The notes beneath the pieces are model-generated. The model worked only from the letters and a program-made list of their open reading frames with translations. It did no database searches and was not told the DNA's origin. Both the position numbers and the translations under genes were made by a program. From JAPPHA01 sp965220985 (lineage in GTDB: Bacteria; Pseudomonadota; Alphaproteobacteria; Rhodobacterales; Rhodobacteraceae), in the NCBI GenBank assembly GCA_965220985.1, contig OZ244854.1:744001-808000 (forward strand): a stretch of DNA of 64,000 bases, read 5' to 3'. Position 1 is the stretch's first letter. Each line of letters begins with the position of its first letter. Of the stretch, positions 28,734 to 36,141 are shown one piece after another.

Positions 28734-29405
28734 TCAGAGTTGCGAAAGGCGGAAGTTGTTCAGAATCGCCAGCAATTCGCGACATGTCCTCTCACGATGC
28801 TGTCGAAACACCGTTTCCGCGAGAACGGGATCTCCGGCCTCCAGGGCCAGCAGGATCTGTTCATGCTCTTGGGTGGACTTGACCGGCCATTCACGCAACC
28901 GCAGCGTGATGATGCGGGCACGATGGGCCTGATCATAGAGGTTCTGAACAAATCCAAGCAGCCTCTCGTTGCCGTGCATTTCCAGCAGGATGCGATGAAA
29001 CAGGTCATCTGCCTCGGCCCAGGCGTCGAGATCTTCCGCATCGAGAGCCTGCTTCATGGCAACGTAGGCCTCCCGCAACGGTGACAGGGCCTCGGCGTCA
29101 GGCCTTGACTTGGCCAGGCTGGCCGCCGCTGCAGGCTCAAGCGCCGTGAGAATCTCGTAGATGTCTTCCATGTCTCTCGCGCTGACCGGGAGCACGCGGG
29201 CACCTCTTCGGGGAATCAGCTTGACCAGTCCGTCCGCCTCGAGCCTGATCAGCGCTTCGCGGACCGGTGTTCGACTCATTCCCAGCCTTTCCGCGTACTC
29301 TGGCTCCGTGCGCTGAAACCCGGGTGGCAGAATGTTCTGCCGTATGTCGTGCTTGAGCCGTTCGTAGGCTTCGATTCCGAGCGCTGCGTTGCCTCGCGAT
29401 GTCAT
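28734..29405 (-). CDS. GntR-family transcriptional regulator, FCD (FadR/VanR-like) subfamily
   Basis: The 223-residue protein has an N-terminal winged helix (LGMSRTPVREALIRLEADGL followed by VKLIPRRGARV) and an all-helical FCD effector domain with likely metal-binding His residues in DDLFHRILLEMHG, STQEHEQILLAL and FRQHRERTCRELL. It is the first gene of the four-carbon acid operon and diverges from the TRAP transporter operon. It probably represses both from the intergenic region at 29406-29630 until an acid ligand binds. The target and ligand are inferred from position only. Confidence 0.88.
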   Translation of the reverse strand: MTSRGNAALGIEAYERLKHDIRQNILPPGFQRTEPEYAERLGMSRTPVREALIRLEADGLVKLIPRRGARVLPVSARDMEDIYEILTALEPAAAASLAKSRPDAEALSPLREAYVAMKQALDAEDLDAWAEADDLFHRILLEMHGNERLLGFVQNLYDQAHRARIITLRLREWPVKSTQEHEQILLALEAGDPVLAETVFRQHRERTCRELLAILNNFRLSQL

Positions 29406-29630
29406 TCAGCCGCTCTCCCGTCGCTGCAAGAATCCGCAATCATGACGTTCAGGTCGATGATGTTGTCATTCTAGGCAATGATGAGGCGAAGGTAAAATAC
29501 AAATTTGCATTCTTTAATGTATGCATTGACACACGCATTGTCCCTCGTGTAGTCAGGGCGCATCGGCTGCATTGTCCGATGCTCGCATCTGCCGGCGGAC
29601 AGTCCGGCTGACAAGTCAAGGAGGACTCAC
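29406..29630. promoter_or_regulatory. Divergent control region between gntR and the TRAP operon
   Basis: An A/T-rich core lies at about 29494-29530. It contains TTTGCATTCTTTAATG followed by TATGCATTGACA, i.e. TGCAT/ATGCA arms, a likely operator for the GntR regulator. TTGACA at 29526-29531 with TGTAGT 16 bases later would be a promoter for the TRAP genes. A short GCCGG/CCGGC stem lies near 29592-29609. The TRAP binding-protein gene has a strong AAGGAGGA ribosome binding site. Confidence 0.5.
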
Positions 29631-30659
29631 ATGAACCCAATCATTCGAATCGGCGCTGTGGCCGTGGCGGTGGCCGCGACGACTCTCGCCGCAGGCGCCC
29701 AGACGACGCTGCAGATCCAGACGTCGACCAAGTCCGGCGACTTTCAGTACCAGTACATCGAAAACACCTGGACCCCCAAGGTCCCCGAGATGACCAATGG
29801 CGAGGTCGTGATCAAGTTCACGCCCATCGGGTCTATCGTCGACCGCAACGACACCCCCGATGCCGTGGCAGCCGGAGCCATCGAAGGCGACCTGACCTCG
29901 ATCGCGTATTTTTCGGGTCGCAACCCGGCATTTGCCATCCTTGGAGACTTGATTGCCGGTTACGATTCGCCCGCCCAAGTGCAGCAGTTCTGCCGGGAAG
30001 GCGGAGGCGAACAGGCCTTGCAGGATCTCTGGGACTCGGTCTTGCCGGACAGCATCGTCGTCATCGGCTGCGGGCCGGTGTCAAAGGAAGCACTGGTCGC
30101 GAAAAAACCGATCAGAGGGGTTGCCGATCTCAAGGGCCTGAAGATTCGTTCGCCATCTGGGCTTGCTGCAGCAGTTTTCAAGGCCGCCGGCGCCACGCCT
30201 GCCAGCATCCCGTTCGGTGACGTGTTCACCTCGCTCGAAAAGGGCGTGATCGACGCGGCTGACGCGTCCGCCTACGTGAACAACGACAGTTCAGGTCTGA
30301 ACGAAATCGCCCGCTACCCGCTTTACCCGGGCATTCACTCGATGGCCGTGCACCAGTTCACGGTCAGCAAGTCGACCTGGGAGAGTCTGAGCCCCGAAGC
30401 GCAGGCTGGTCTGAAGGAGTGGTTCTACACGGCCTATGCCGACGTTCTGAAAACGCTCGATGCGAAAGACAAGGAATTGGTGGAACGCGACATTGCCGAC
30501 CCGGACATCGAAGTCATCGACTGGCCGCAGGAAGAGCGTGACGCATTCCGTGCCATCGCGCAGGAGGTCTGGAAGGAAACCGCGGCGAAATCGCCGGAGG
30601 CACAGGCGGCGCTCGACGCCCACTTTGCCTTCATGAAAGAGATCGGGTTGATCTCCTGA
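29631..30659 (+). CDS. dctP: TRAP transporter solute-binding protein (DctP family)
   Basis: The 342-residue protein starts with a signal peptide (IIRIGAVAVAVAATTLAAGA) and continues as a periplasmic DctP-type binding protein. The segment GVADLKGLKIRSPSGLA contains the conserved Arg that normally pairs with the ligand carboxylate; ASIPFGDVFTSLEKGVIDA is also typical. It should bind an organic acid. Divergence from the four-carbon acid enzymes suggests a sugar acid such as a tetronate or tartrate. It is followed by a perfect hairpin before the permease genes. Confidence 0.88.
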   Translation: MNPIIRIGAVAVAVAATTLAAGAQTTLQIQTSTKSGDFQYQYIENTWTPKVPEMTNGEVVIKFTPIGSIVDRNDTPDAVAAGAIEGDLTSIAYFSGRNPAFAILGDLIAGYDSPAQVQQFCREGGGEQALQDLWDSVLPDSIVVIGCGPVSKEALVAKKPIRGVADLKGLKIRSPSGLAAAVFKAAGATPASIPFGDVFTSLEKGVIDAADASAYVNNDSSGLNEIARYPLYPGIHSMAVHQFTVSKSTWESLSPEAQAGLKEWFYTAYADVLKTLDAKDKELVERDIADPDIEVIDWPQEERDAFRAIAQEVWKETAAKSPEAQAALDAHFAFMKEIGLIS

Positions 30660-30671
30660 TGCGAAACGGCT

Positions 30672-30699
30672 GATGCGGGGGCGATGGCGCCCCCGCATC
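30672..30699 (+). promoter_or_regulatory. Perfect 12-bp hairpin between dctP and dctQ
   Basis: Arms 30672-30683 (GATGCGGGGGCG) and 30688-30699 (CGCCCCCGCATC) are exactly complementary around an ATGG loop, just 13 bases after the dctP stop. No U tract follows, so it is more likely a 3' stabiliser or partial read-through barrier that keeps the binding-protein message above that of the permeases than a full terminator. Confidence 0.7.
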
Positions 30700-30743
30700 T
30701 GTCATGGTGGTGCGGTGACAGTTTCCAGCAAGAGGAGGGACAG

Positions 30744-31238
30744 ATGCTGAAGTTGGCACGCTCGATCGACAGCCTGTCGATCTTTGTCGGTCGCTTGTGC
30801 GGTCCGCTTTATTTCCTGGCCATCTGCACGATGGCCTTCGAAGTCATCGCCCGAAAGTTCTTCAACGCTCCACAGGTCTGGAGCCTCGAGATTGTCATCG
30901 CGTTGGTCGGAACCGCCTGGATGCTGAGCGCTGCTCCCGTCACGCAGCAAAACAGGCACATTACGGTCACGGTCGTCGAAATCGTGGTGAGCAGTGCGTT
31001 GTGGAAGAAATTCCAGGTGGTTGCACTGGTGATCTCCGCCCTTGCCATCATCGGGCTGATGTTCGCCGTCGAAGCCGGTTTCTCGAAAGCTTTCGGCGGC
31101 ACCATCGAACGAACGGGTTCCGCATTCAACCCGCCCCTGAAATCCTACTTCAAGATCCTGATCGAGTTCGCACTGCTCCTGTACCTGCTCCAGGTGATCG
31201 CGTGCCTGATCCGCAAGCTGGTCCCCGAGGAGGGCTGA
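30744..31238 (+). CDS. dctQ: TRAP transporter small permease (DctQ family)
   Basis: The start is ATG 30744, chosen because GAGGAGG lies 5-11 bases upstream; an in-frame ATG at 30684 falls inside the loop of the preceding hairpin and has no ribosome binding site. The 164-residue product has four hydrophobic segments and the DctQ pattern (FEVIARKFFNAPQVWSLEI, a basic middle loop). It joins the periplasmic binding protein to the large permease. Two bases separate its stop from dctM. Confidence 0.87.
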   Translation: MLKLARSIDSLSIFVGRLCGPLYFLAICTMAFEVIARKFFNAPQVWSLEIVIALVGTAWMLSAAPVTQQNRHITVTVVEIVVSSALWKKFQVVALVISALAIIGLMFAVEAGFSKAFGGTIERTGSAFNPPLKSYFKILIEFALLLYLLQVIACLIRKLVPEEG

Positions 31239-31240
31239 TC

Positions 31241-32554
31241 ATGGACATCGGCACGATTACCCTTCTCATCATCGGGGCGCTGTTTTTCTTGATGGCCATC
31301 GGCGTGCCGCTCGGCGCGTCGACCCTGATCGTCTCTGTTGGCACCGCTGCCCTGACGATCGGTCTCAAGGGCGGTTTCTTCGTCGTTTCTTCCGGCGTGA
31401 TGAAGGTCTTCTTCAAGGACTCTCTGATCGCGGTCCCGTTCTTCGTTTTCATGGCGAACATGATGGAACGGGGAGGAGTCGCCCGAGAACTGTTCACCTC
31501 CATGGCGATTCTCGGGGGACGCATGCGCGGCGGTGTCGCGGTGCAAACGGTTTTCGTGTCCGTCATTCTTGCTGCAATGAGCGGGATCGTCGGAGGCGAA
31601 ATCGTTCTGCTTGGACTGATTGCGCTGCCGCAGCTGTTCCGTCTTGGCTACGACCGCAAGCTGTCCATCGGAGCCATTGCCGCATCCGGTTCCTTGGCAA
31701 CCCTCATTCCTCCGTCGGTTGTCCTCATCGTTTACGGCTCGGAAGCCGGGGTCTCCGTCAAGGATCTCTTCTCCGGGGGTTTCTTGCCCGGCTTCCTCCT
31801 GGCTCTGCTCTACATCACCTACATCCTCGTTCGGACGCGGATCACCCCGTCAATGGGTCCGCCTTACAACGCGCCCGAAGCGCAGCTGCCCTTCTCGGGG
31901 CGCATTCGGTACATGAAGGGACTGGTGTTTCCGTTCATCCTGATCGGAGCCGTTCTCGGCGTGATCTACGCGGGTTGGGCCGGCCCGACCGAAGCTTCCG
32001 CAATCGGGGCAGTCGGATCGGTCATTGTCGCGCTGATACGCAATGAATTCAGTTGGCAGGGGCTGAAGGAGGCCCTGTGGCAAACCACGGTCACGACAGG
32101 CTCCATCATCTGGCTGATCATCGGCGCGGTGAGCCTGATCGGAATCTACAACCGCTTGGGCGGCGGCGATTTCCTTCACTCGCTCCTCACCGGAATGGAC
32201 GTGGCCCCGATCGTCGTGATCTTGATCATGATGGCCATCATCATCATCCTCGGCACGTTCATGGACTGGATCGCGATCGTCTTCATCACGGTACCGGTCT
32301 TTGCCCCGGTGGTGGCCGATTTGGGCTACGATCCGATCTGGTTCGGCATCCTCTTCGCCATGAACATCCAGATCTACATGCTCAGCCCGCCGTTCGGACC
32401 GGCCTGTTTTTATCTCAAGTCGGTTGCGCCCAAGGATGTCACCCTGCAGGAGATATTCGCGGCGGTCTTGCCATTCATCATGTTGCAATTCGTTGGGCTT
32501 GCGCTCGTGATCATGTTCCCGCAGATCGCGCTGTGGCTGCCGTCGATCATCTGA
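31241..32554 (+). CDS. dctM: TRAP transporter large permease (DctM family)
   Basis: The start is ATG 31241, two bases after the dctQ stop, with GAGGAGGG upstream. The 437-residue protein is a typical DctM with about twelve hydrophobic segments, SGIVGGEIVLLGLIALPQL, the IPPSVVLIVYGSEAGVSV motif and a late GTFMDWIAIVFITVPVFAPV. It forms the sodium-coupled channel that takes up the ligand of the DctP protein. A small membrane protein gene follows. Confidence 0.93.
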   Translation: MDIGTITLLIIGALFFLMAIGVPLGASTLIVSVGTAALTIGLKGGFFVVSSGVMKVFFKDSLIAVPFFVFMANMMERGGVARELFTSMAILGGRMRGGVAVQTVFVSVILAAMSGIVGGEIVLLGLIALPQLFRLGYDRKLSIGAIAASGSLATLIPPSVVLIVYGSEAGVSVKDLFSGGFLPGFLLALLYITYILVRTRITPSMGPPYNAPEAQLPFSGRIRYMKGLVFPFILIGAVLGVIYAGWAGPTEASAIGAVGSVIVALIRNEFSWQGLKEALWQTTVTTGSIIWLIIGAVSLIGIYNRLGGGDFLHSLLTGMDVAPIVVILIMMAIIIILGTFMDWIAIVFITVPVFAPVVADLGYDPIWFGILFAMNIQIYMLSPPFGPACFYLKSVAPKDVTLQEIFAAVLPFIMLQFVGLALVIMFPQIALWLPSII

Positions 32555-32565
32555 GGAGGCACGAC

Positions 32566-32688
32566 ATGGATCTCGAACACAACACCAGCGAAAAGCCCGA
32601 AATCAAGAAGTTCGGCGTCATTCCCGAGATTTGCGGCGCGATCGCGTGTGCGGCAATCATCGCCTACATGTTCGCATATGCCCTGTAA
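32566..32688 (+). CDS. 40-residue single-span membrane protein at the end of the TRAP operon
   Basis: The frame starts 11 bases after dctM with a strong GAGGAGG ribosome binding site. It encodes a charged N-terminal half (MDLEHNTSEKPEIKKFG) and one hydrophobic helix (VIPEICGAIACAAIIAYMFA). Spacing, ribosome binding site and a clean membrane segment support a real gene too short for usual cut-offs. It may be an accessory subunit of the TRAP permease; no family is recognised. Confidence 0.7.
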   Translation: MDLEHNTSEKPEIKKFGVIPEICGAIACAAIIAYMFAYAL

Positions 32689-32694
32689 TCGGCC

Positions 32695-32733
32695 ACGGAA
32701 TGCGATTCTCATTATCCGGAAGGGCGATTCCGT
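32695..32733 (+). terminator. Imperfect hairpin after the TRAP operon
   Basis: ACGGAATGC and GCGATTCCGT form a nearly perfect stem around a loop of about 20 bases right after the last TRAP gene. The downstream sequence is A/T-rich but has no clear U run, so terminator function is only plausible. Confidence 0.35.
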
Positions 32734-32912
32734 TCAAGTAAATCGGAATTAGCAAAGGACCGGGCAGATCCGTCACCTGCGTTGACATCGTCGTCAGAGC
32801 GGTTGGATTGAGGATGCCGACAGCATCTTTAACTTCCCTCCCAATATTACAACTCTCGCTGCTCAGATTTCAAACGGTTCAGATACCGTAGTGCCTCAGA
32901 GTTTAGTCTGAG

Positions 32913-34505
32913 TCAGATGTGTTGTTCCAGGAAGTGCGGCTCAGACTGCAGGTCCAAGTTTAGTTCACTGGCCTCGGCACTGGCTTTGTCAATCTGCTCT
33001 TTCATGTTCGTCCAGTAGTCAGATATTTCCTCTGATACACCTGAAGCATCAAGATCTTTTTGGATCGCAGTTGTCAACCGAACTGCTTGCGGCTTGGTAA
33101 CCAAGCCGGCGATGGCTTCTTCCTGCAGCCAGTGCATTTTTAACCGGCGAATTAGTGCTGTTTCTCCTTTGACCTTGGCGGAATCTAAAGCGTCACGATA
33201 CAATGACCGGCCCGCATCATGGTTTCCCAACGCAAAATTTAGCATGCCATCCGTTGCTAGGTGGACCGGTGAGCTTCTCCAAGTTTTGTGGACCGACTTG
33301 AGTCTTTCCATGGTTCGGGCTGCATCGTCGATCGAGCCGCTGCGCCTTTCTGCATAACACAGGTTGTTCATCAATTTGTGGGAGTTTGAATTTGCAATCA
33401 GCCCTTTTCGACAGATTGAAATCGCGGCATCGTAGTCTCTAGCGAACGAGATCGCAAAAAAGGAACCTTCAATAGCAATATGCTCGGAAAAACTCTCTTC
33501 ACGTTGCCAACTTGAATAACTCTTCACAGCTTCAACCCAATTGCGAGATTTCAATAATGCGTAGGTCGTCGCTTCAGCTGACTTTTCGATCATCGGCATG
33601 AGCCGGCTCGAAGTGTCCCCGGGAAGATCACCAGGAGCTTCCCGGCTGAGCCAGGTTGCCTGCGCTAACGCGTTCTCCGATGGATTCGACAGGCTTTGTT
33701 TAAGTCTCTTGTTGAACCGCCTTCTATGTCCTGAGGCCCGCTCAAGGGTTGCAAGTGCCGTGGCCAGTTCCGAGGCATGCTCCAACCGAAACCGAGAATG
33801 ATCCAACATCTTGGAAGCCGACTTTGCAACTACAGAACCGATACCCGCAAACTCCGAGATCGCAATTTCTGCGGCCTGTACCCAAGGATCGGAGGCGATT
33901 GCAGAACTTTTGCGTAGCTTCCTGACGGCAGCTCGGGGTTGTCCAACGTGCACCAGAAATCGTGCGAATGAACGGAGGACGTGCCTGTTGTCAGGGTTAA
34001 CCGCAAGTGCAGTTTTGAACGAATGTTCGGCCGCCTCAGTTTCATCAATGACTGCATACAGCCGCGCTTGCTCTGCGTGAAGCAAACCGTTCCTGACTTG
34101 ATCTCGCAACCGCAATCTGTTGTCGGCGATGGCACGATAGATGCATTCACGGTTTTTGTAGTCAAATCGATCATGACTTCTGCTTCGGTGAGGGCGCATG
34201 ATTTGCTGCGCAACGTATTTCGATGTGTTGGTGACTTCGGACGAGTTGATGATTTGCGCTGCGGGGCCGTAAAAAAACCCTTTGTCGACTATGAAGCTCG
34301 AACAATCCAACAGTTCCAGTGCGTTATCTATTGTTGGGGTCTCCTGCCAACGTGCATACAAAGCGTGCATCCGACTTGCTCGTGCTAACGCCAATTCCTG
34401 ACTGGGTTCAACATTCCTCGCACTAACCAATTCAGCAGAAGGTGTGCCAGAGAGGGCACGCCACTTTGGCAATGGTACTCTCTGTTGTTTATCATCCAAG
34501 TTCAT
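32913..34505 (-). CDS. TPR-like helical protein in the XRE-kinase operon, function unknown
   Basis: The 530-residue protein is all-helical in character with tetratricopeptide-like repeats (ARLYAVIDETEAAEHSFKTA, then LAVNPDNRHVLRSFARFLVH; later CRKGLIANSNSHKLMNNLCY). No enzymatic motif, signal peptide or membrane segment is seen. Its start overlaps the kinase stop by four bases, so the two proteins are probably made in fixed ratio; the TPR protein may be the kinase substrate, scaffold or sensor. The gene is A/T-richer than the chromosomal neighbours. I do not recognise a named family. Confidence 0.75.
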   Translation of the reverse strand: MNLDDKQQRVPLPKWRALSGTPSAELVSARNVEPSQELALARASRMHALYARWQETPTIDNALELLDCSSFIVDKGFFYGPAAQIINSSEVTNTSKYVAQQIMRPHRSRSHDRFDYKNRECIYRAIADNRLRLRDQVRNGLLHAEQARLYAVIDETEAAEHSFKTALAVNPDNRHVLRSFARFLVHVGQPRAAVRKLRKSSAIASDPWVQAAEIAISEFAGIGSVVAKSASKMLDHSRFRLEHASELATALATLERASGHRRRFNKRLKQSLSNPSENALAQATWLSREAPGDLPGDTSSRLMPMIEKSAEATTYALLKSRNWVEAVKSYSSWQREESFSEHIAIEGSFFAISFARDYDAAISICRKGLIANSNSHKLMNNLCYAERRSGSIDDAARTMERLKSVHKTWRSSPVHLATDGMLNFALGNHDAGRSLYRDALDSAKVKGETALIRRLKMHWLQEEAIAGLVTKPQAVRLTTAIQKDLDASGVSEEISDYWTNMKEQIDKASAEASELNLDLQSEPHFLEQHI

Positions 34506-35608
34506 GACTTTTCCAAAATGGCAAACTTCTTCGTCAAGATGTCTGTTCGTGAGATGAGTCTTTGAAGGTCATGACGCTTCAAACCCTTCGCTGAGTTTCG
34601 CGGGTCACCCCTTACCTGTGGATCAACATCTGTCAGGTGCTTCACAGCCTGCAAAATCTCAGCGAGGCATTTTAGGCAATCCTGCCCGTAGGTTGTCTCC
34701 ACCTGGGATTCCATAACAGTCATTGCGTGGCCGTGGACATCTCTAAGGTACGGCAGAATCCCTTCAAAATCCCCTGACCAACTAGACGGCCCGTACTCTG
34801 GCCGAAGATATGTTGACATTACTGTGTTCAAAGACTGTTCAGTCAAAAGAAAAAACATAAGGCTACCGAGCATGTAGACGTCAAATTTTTTTCGGTATTC
34901 GTGGCTGATTCTCCGCCCCGTCATGGGTGGGTGGTACAGATAGCCCCATGCTTCTGGTGCGGAGTAGTTTTGATCACCCGCCTCTCTAAGGTTGTCCCAA
35001 GGCCCTTGGTGATTTTCGCAAGTAGCCCTGCCCAAGTCAGATAGTTTTTGCAAGGTAGCATCAAACACCAGAAAATTTGACGGTTTGATGTCGTTGTGAG
35101 AGATGTCCTTCCGGTGAAGTTGTGAAGCTGCAACTGCAAGATTGTGAATTACGCGAGGGATCCACGAGATTCCCGTTTGTCGGTAAGTTCGAGCAGCTGC
35201 TCGAATGTCACCGGTAGCTTTTTCAAATACAATATAGAACACGAGTTCTTTGACGCCATGGTGAACAACTTCAAGTTCACCGTAATCAACAGCACGCACG
35301 ATTCGGTCCATGCCGGTGGTAGTGCAGATATCAAGCATTTCCCGCTCGAATCCTTGTATGTTGAGAGCGTCCCTCAACCGATCGAACTTGGATTTGCCGT
35401 CGTCGATGCGCAACAGACCGACATCGGTCGCCTTCAAAAAATACTCGTCACCTGCATGATTGGCTGCGACATACCCAACAGAGAACATGCCGCCAGTGCC
35501 ACCCTTCGGAACGGAAACCTTCTCCGTCACCCGCCAAGAGAGGCGAGCCTTCTCTCCCGTGAACGCCTTGCCAACTAGTTCGTGAGACGGAGAACCATCA
35601 AGATCCAT
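34502..35608 (-). CDS. Eukaryotic-type Ser/Thr protein kinase
   Basis: The 368-residue protein has a complete kinase core. A glycine-containing loop (VPKGGTGGMFSVGYVA) comes first, then the ATP Lys in YFLKATD, a helix-C Glu in GFEREMLDI, the catalytic loop HRKDISHNDIKPSNFLV, the metal motif LSDLGRA (DLG in place of DFG) and the activation-segment end YSAPEAWGY. There is no transmembrane segment or PASTA repeat, so it is cytoplasmic. It sits between an XRE regulator gene (3 bases upstream) and a TPR gene (4-base overlap). Such a trio beside a ubiquitin-like conjugation operon suggests a defence or stress-signalling role; this is inference. Confidence 0.87.
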   Translation of the reverse strand: MDLDGSPSHELVGKAFTGEKARLSWRVTEKVSVPKGGTGGMFSVGYVAANHAGDEYFLKATDVGLLRIDDGKSKFDRLRDALNIQGFEREMLDICTTTGMDRIVRAVDYGELEVVHHGVKELVFYIVFEKATGDIRAAARTYRQTGISWIPRVIHNLAVAASQLHRKDISHNDIKPSNFLVFDATLQKLSDLGRATCENHQGPWDNLREAGDQNYSAPEAWGYLYHPPMTGRRISHEYRKKFDVYMLGSLMFFLLTEQSLNTVMSTYLRPEYGPSSWSGDFEGILPYLRDVHGHAMTVMESQVETTYGQDCLKCLAEILQAVKHLTDVDPQVRGDPRNSAKGLKRHDLQRLISRTDILTKKFAILEKS

Positions 35609-35611
35609 GCC

Positions 35612-35989
35612 CTATGCCTGCGTGCTCCGATAATACCTCAAATACCGAAGCAACTCTGTTTCTTCTTCGGCTGTTAGGTTCTCAATCGCGTATTTTCGTT
35701 CGTTCGGCCGTCGGAATTCAGATTCTCGACTCCCGGCGGTTCCAGATATGTATCCCGCCCGAAGCATCAGTTCGTCATATTCAACCCGCAATGCCTTTGA
35801 GAGCGTGTAGAGAATGTTGGGCGACGGTTTAACGATCTTTCCGCTTTCAAGCTGGCTCAGATACGCGTTTGACACCTGGCGACCCGTTTCAGCTTCAACC
35901 TGCCTAAGCGAGTATCCACAATCGTCTCTTGCCTTCCTAAGGTAGGGACCAAGATTTCCTGTGCCCAGACTGATTACGTGCTTGTCCAT
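35612..35989 (-). CDS. XRE-family helix-turn-helix regulator
   Basis: The 125-residue protein has a canonical HTH: LGPYLRKARDDCGYSLRQVE followed by NAYLSQLESGKIVKPSPNIL, then ALRVEYDELMLRAGYI, as in many XRE repressors. A charged C-terminal tail (EEETELLRYLRYYRS) may mediate dimerisation or partner binding. It is the first gene of the kinase/TPR operon, and its start lies about 150 bases from the divergent Ubl operon. It is thus well placed to control both operons from the shared promoter region. Confidence 0.9.
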   Translation of the reverse strand: MDKHVISLGTGNLGPYLRKARDDCGYSLRQVEAETGRQVSNAYLSQLESGKIVKPSPNILYTLSKALRVEYDELMLRAGYISGTAGSRESEFRRPNERKYAIENLTAEEETELLRYLRYYRSTQA

Positions 35990-36141
35990 TGAGTGTAGGT
36001 TTGCGGGTTGGCGACGGTTTGAGGCTAGGAGAAAATGCTAATTCCGTCAAGCGTGCAAGTTTCTGCTTGACAAACTTAGCATGCTTACGATATTAGGCAT
36101 TTATATACTGAAACCATAGGTGATCAAGAATGGAGGTTTCC
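35990..36141. promoter_or_regulatory. Shared promoter/operator region between the kinase and Ubl operons
   Basis: TTGACA at 36067-36072 and ATATTA at 36090-36095, with 17 bases between, form a good sigma-70 promoter toward the Ubl operon. Overlapping it are two inverted elements: AAGTTT/AAACTT arms spanning about 36056-36077, and the 8-bp palindrome AGCATGCT at 36078-36085. Both are suitable operators for the XRE regulator encoded on the left. Ribosome binding site GGAGG at 36132-36136 serves ATG 36142. Confidence 0.6.
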
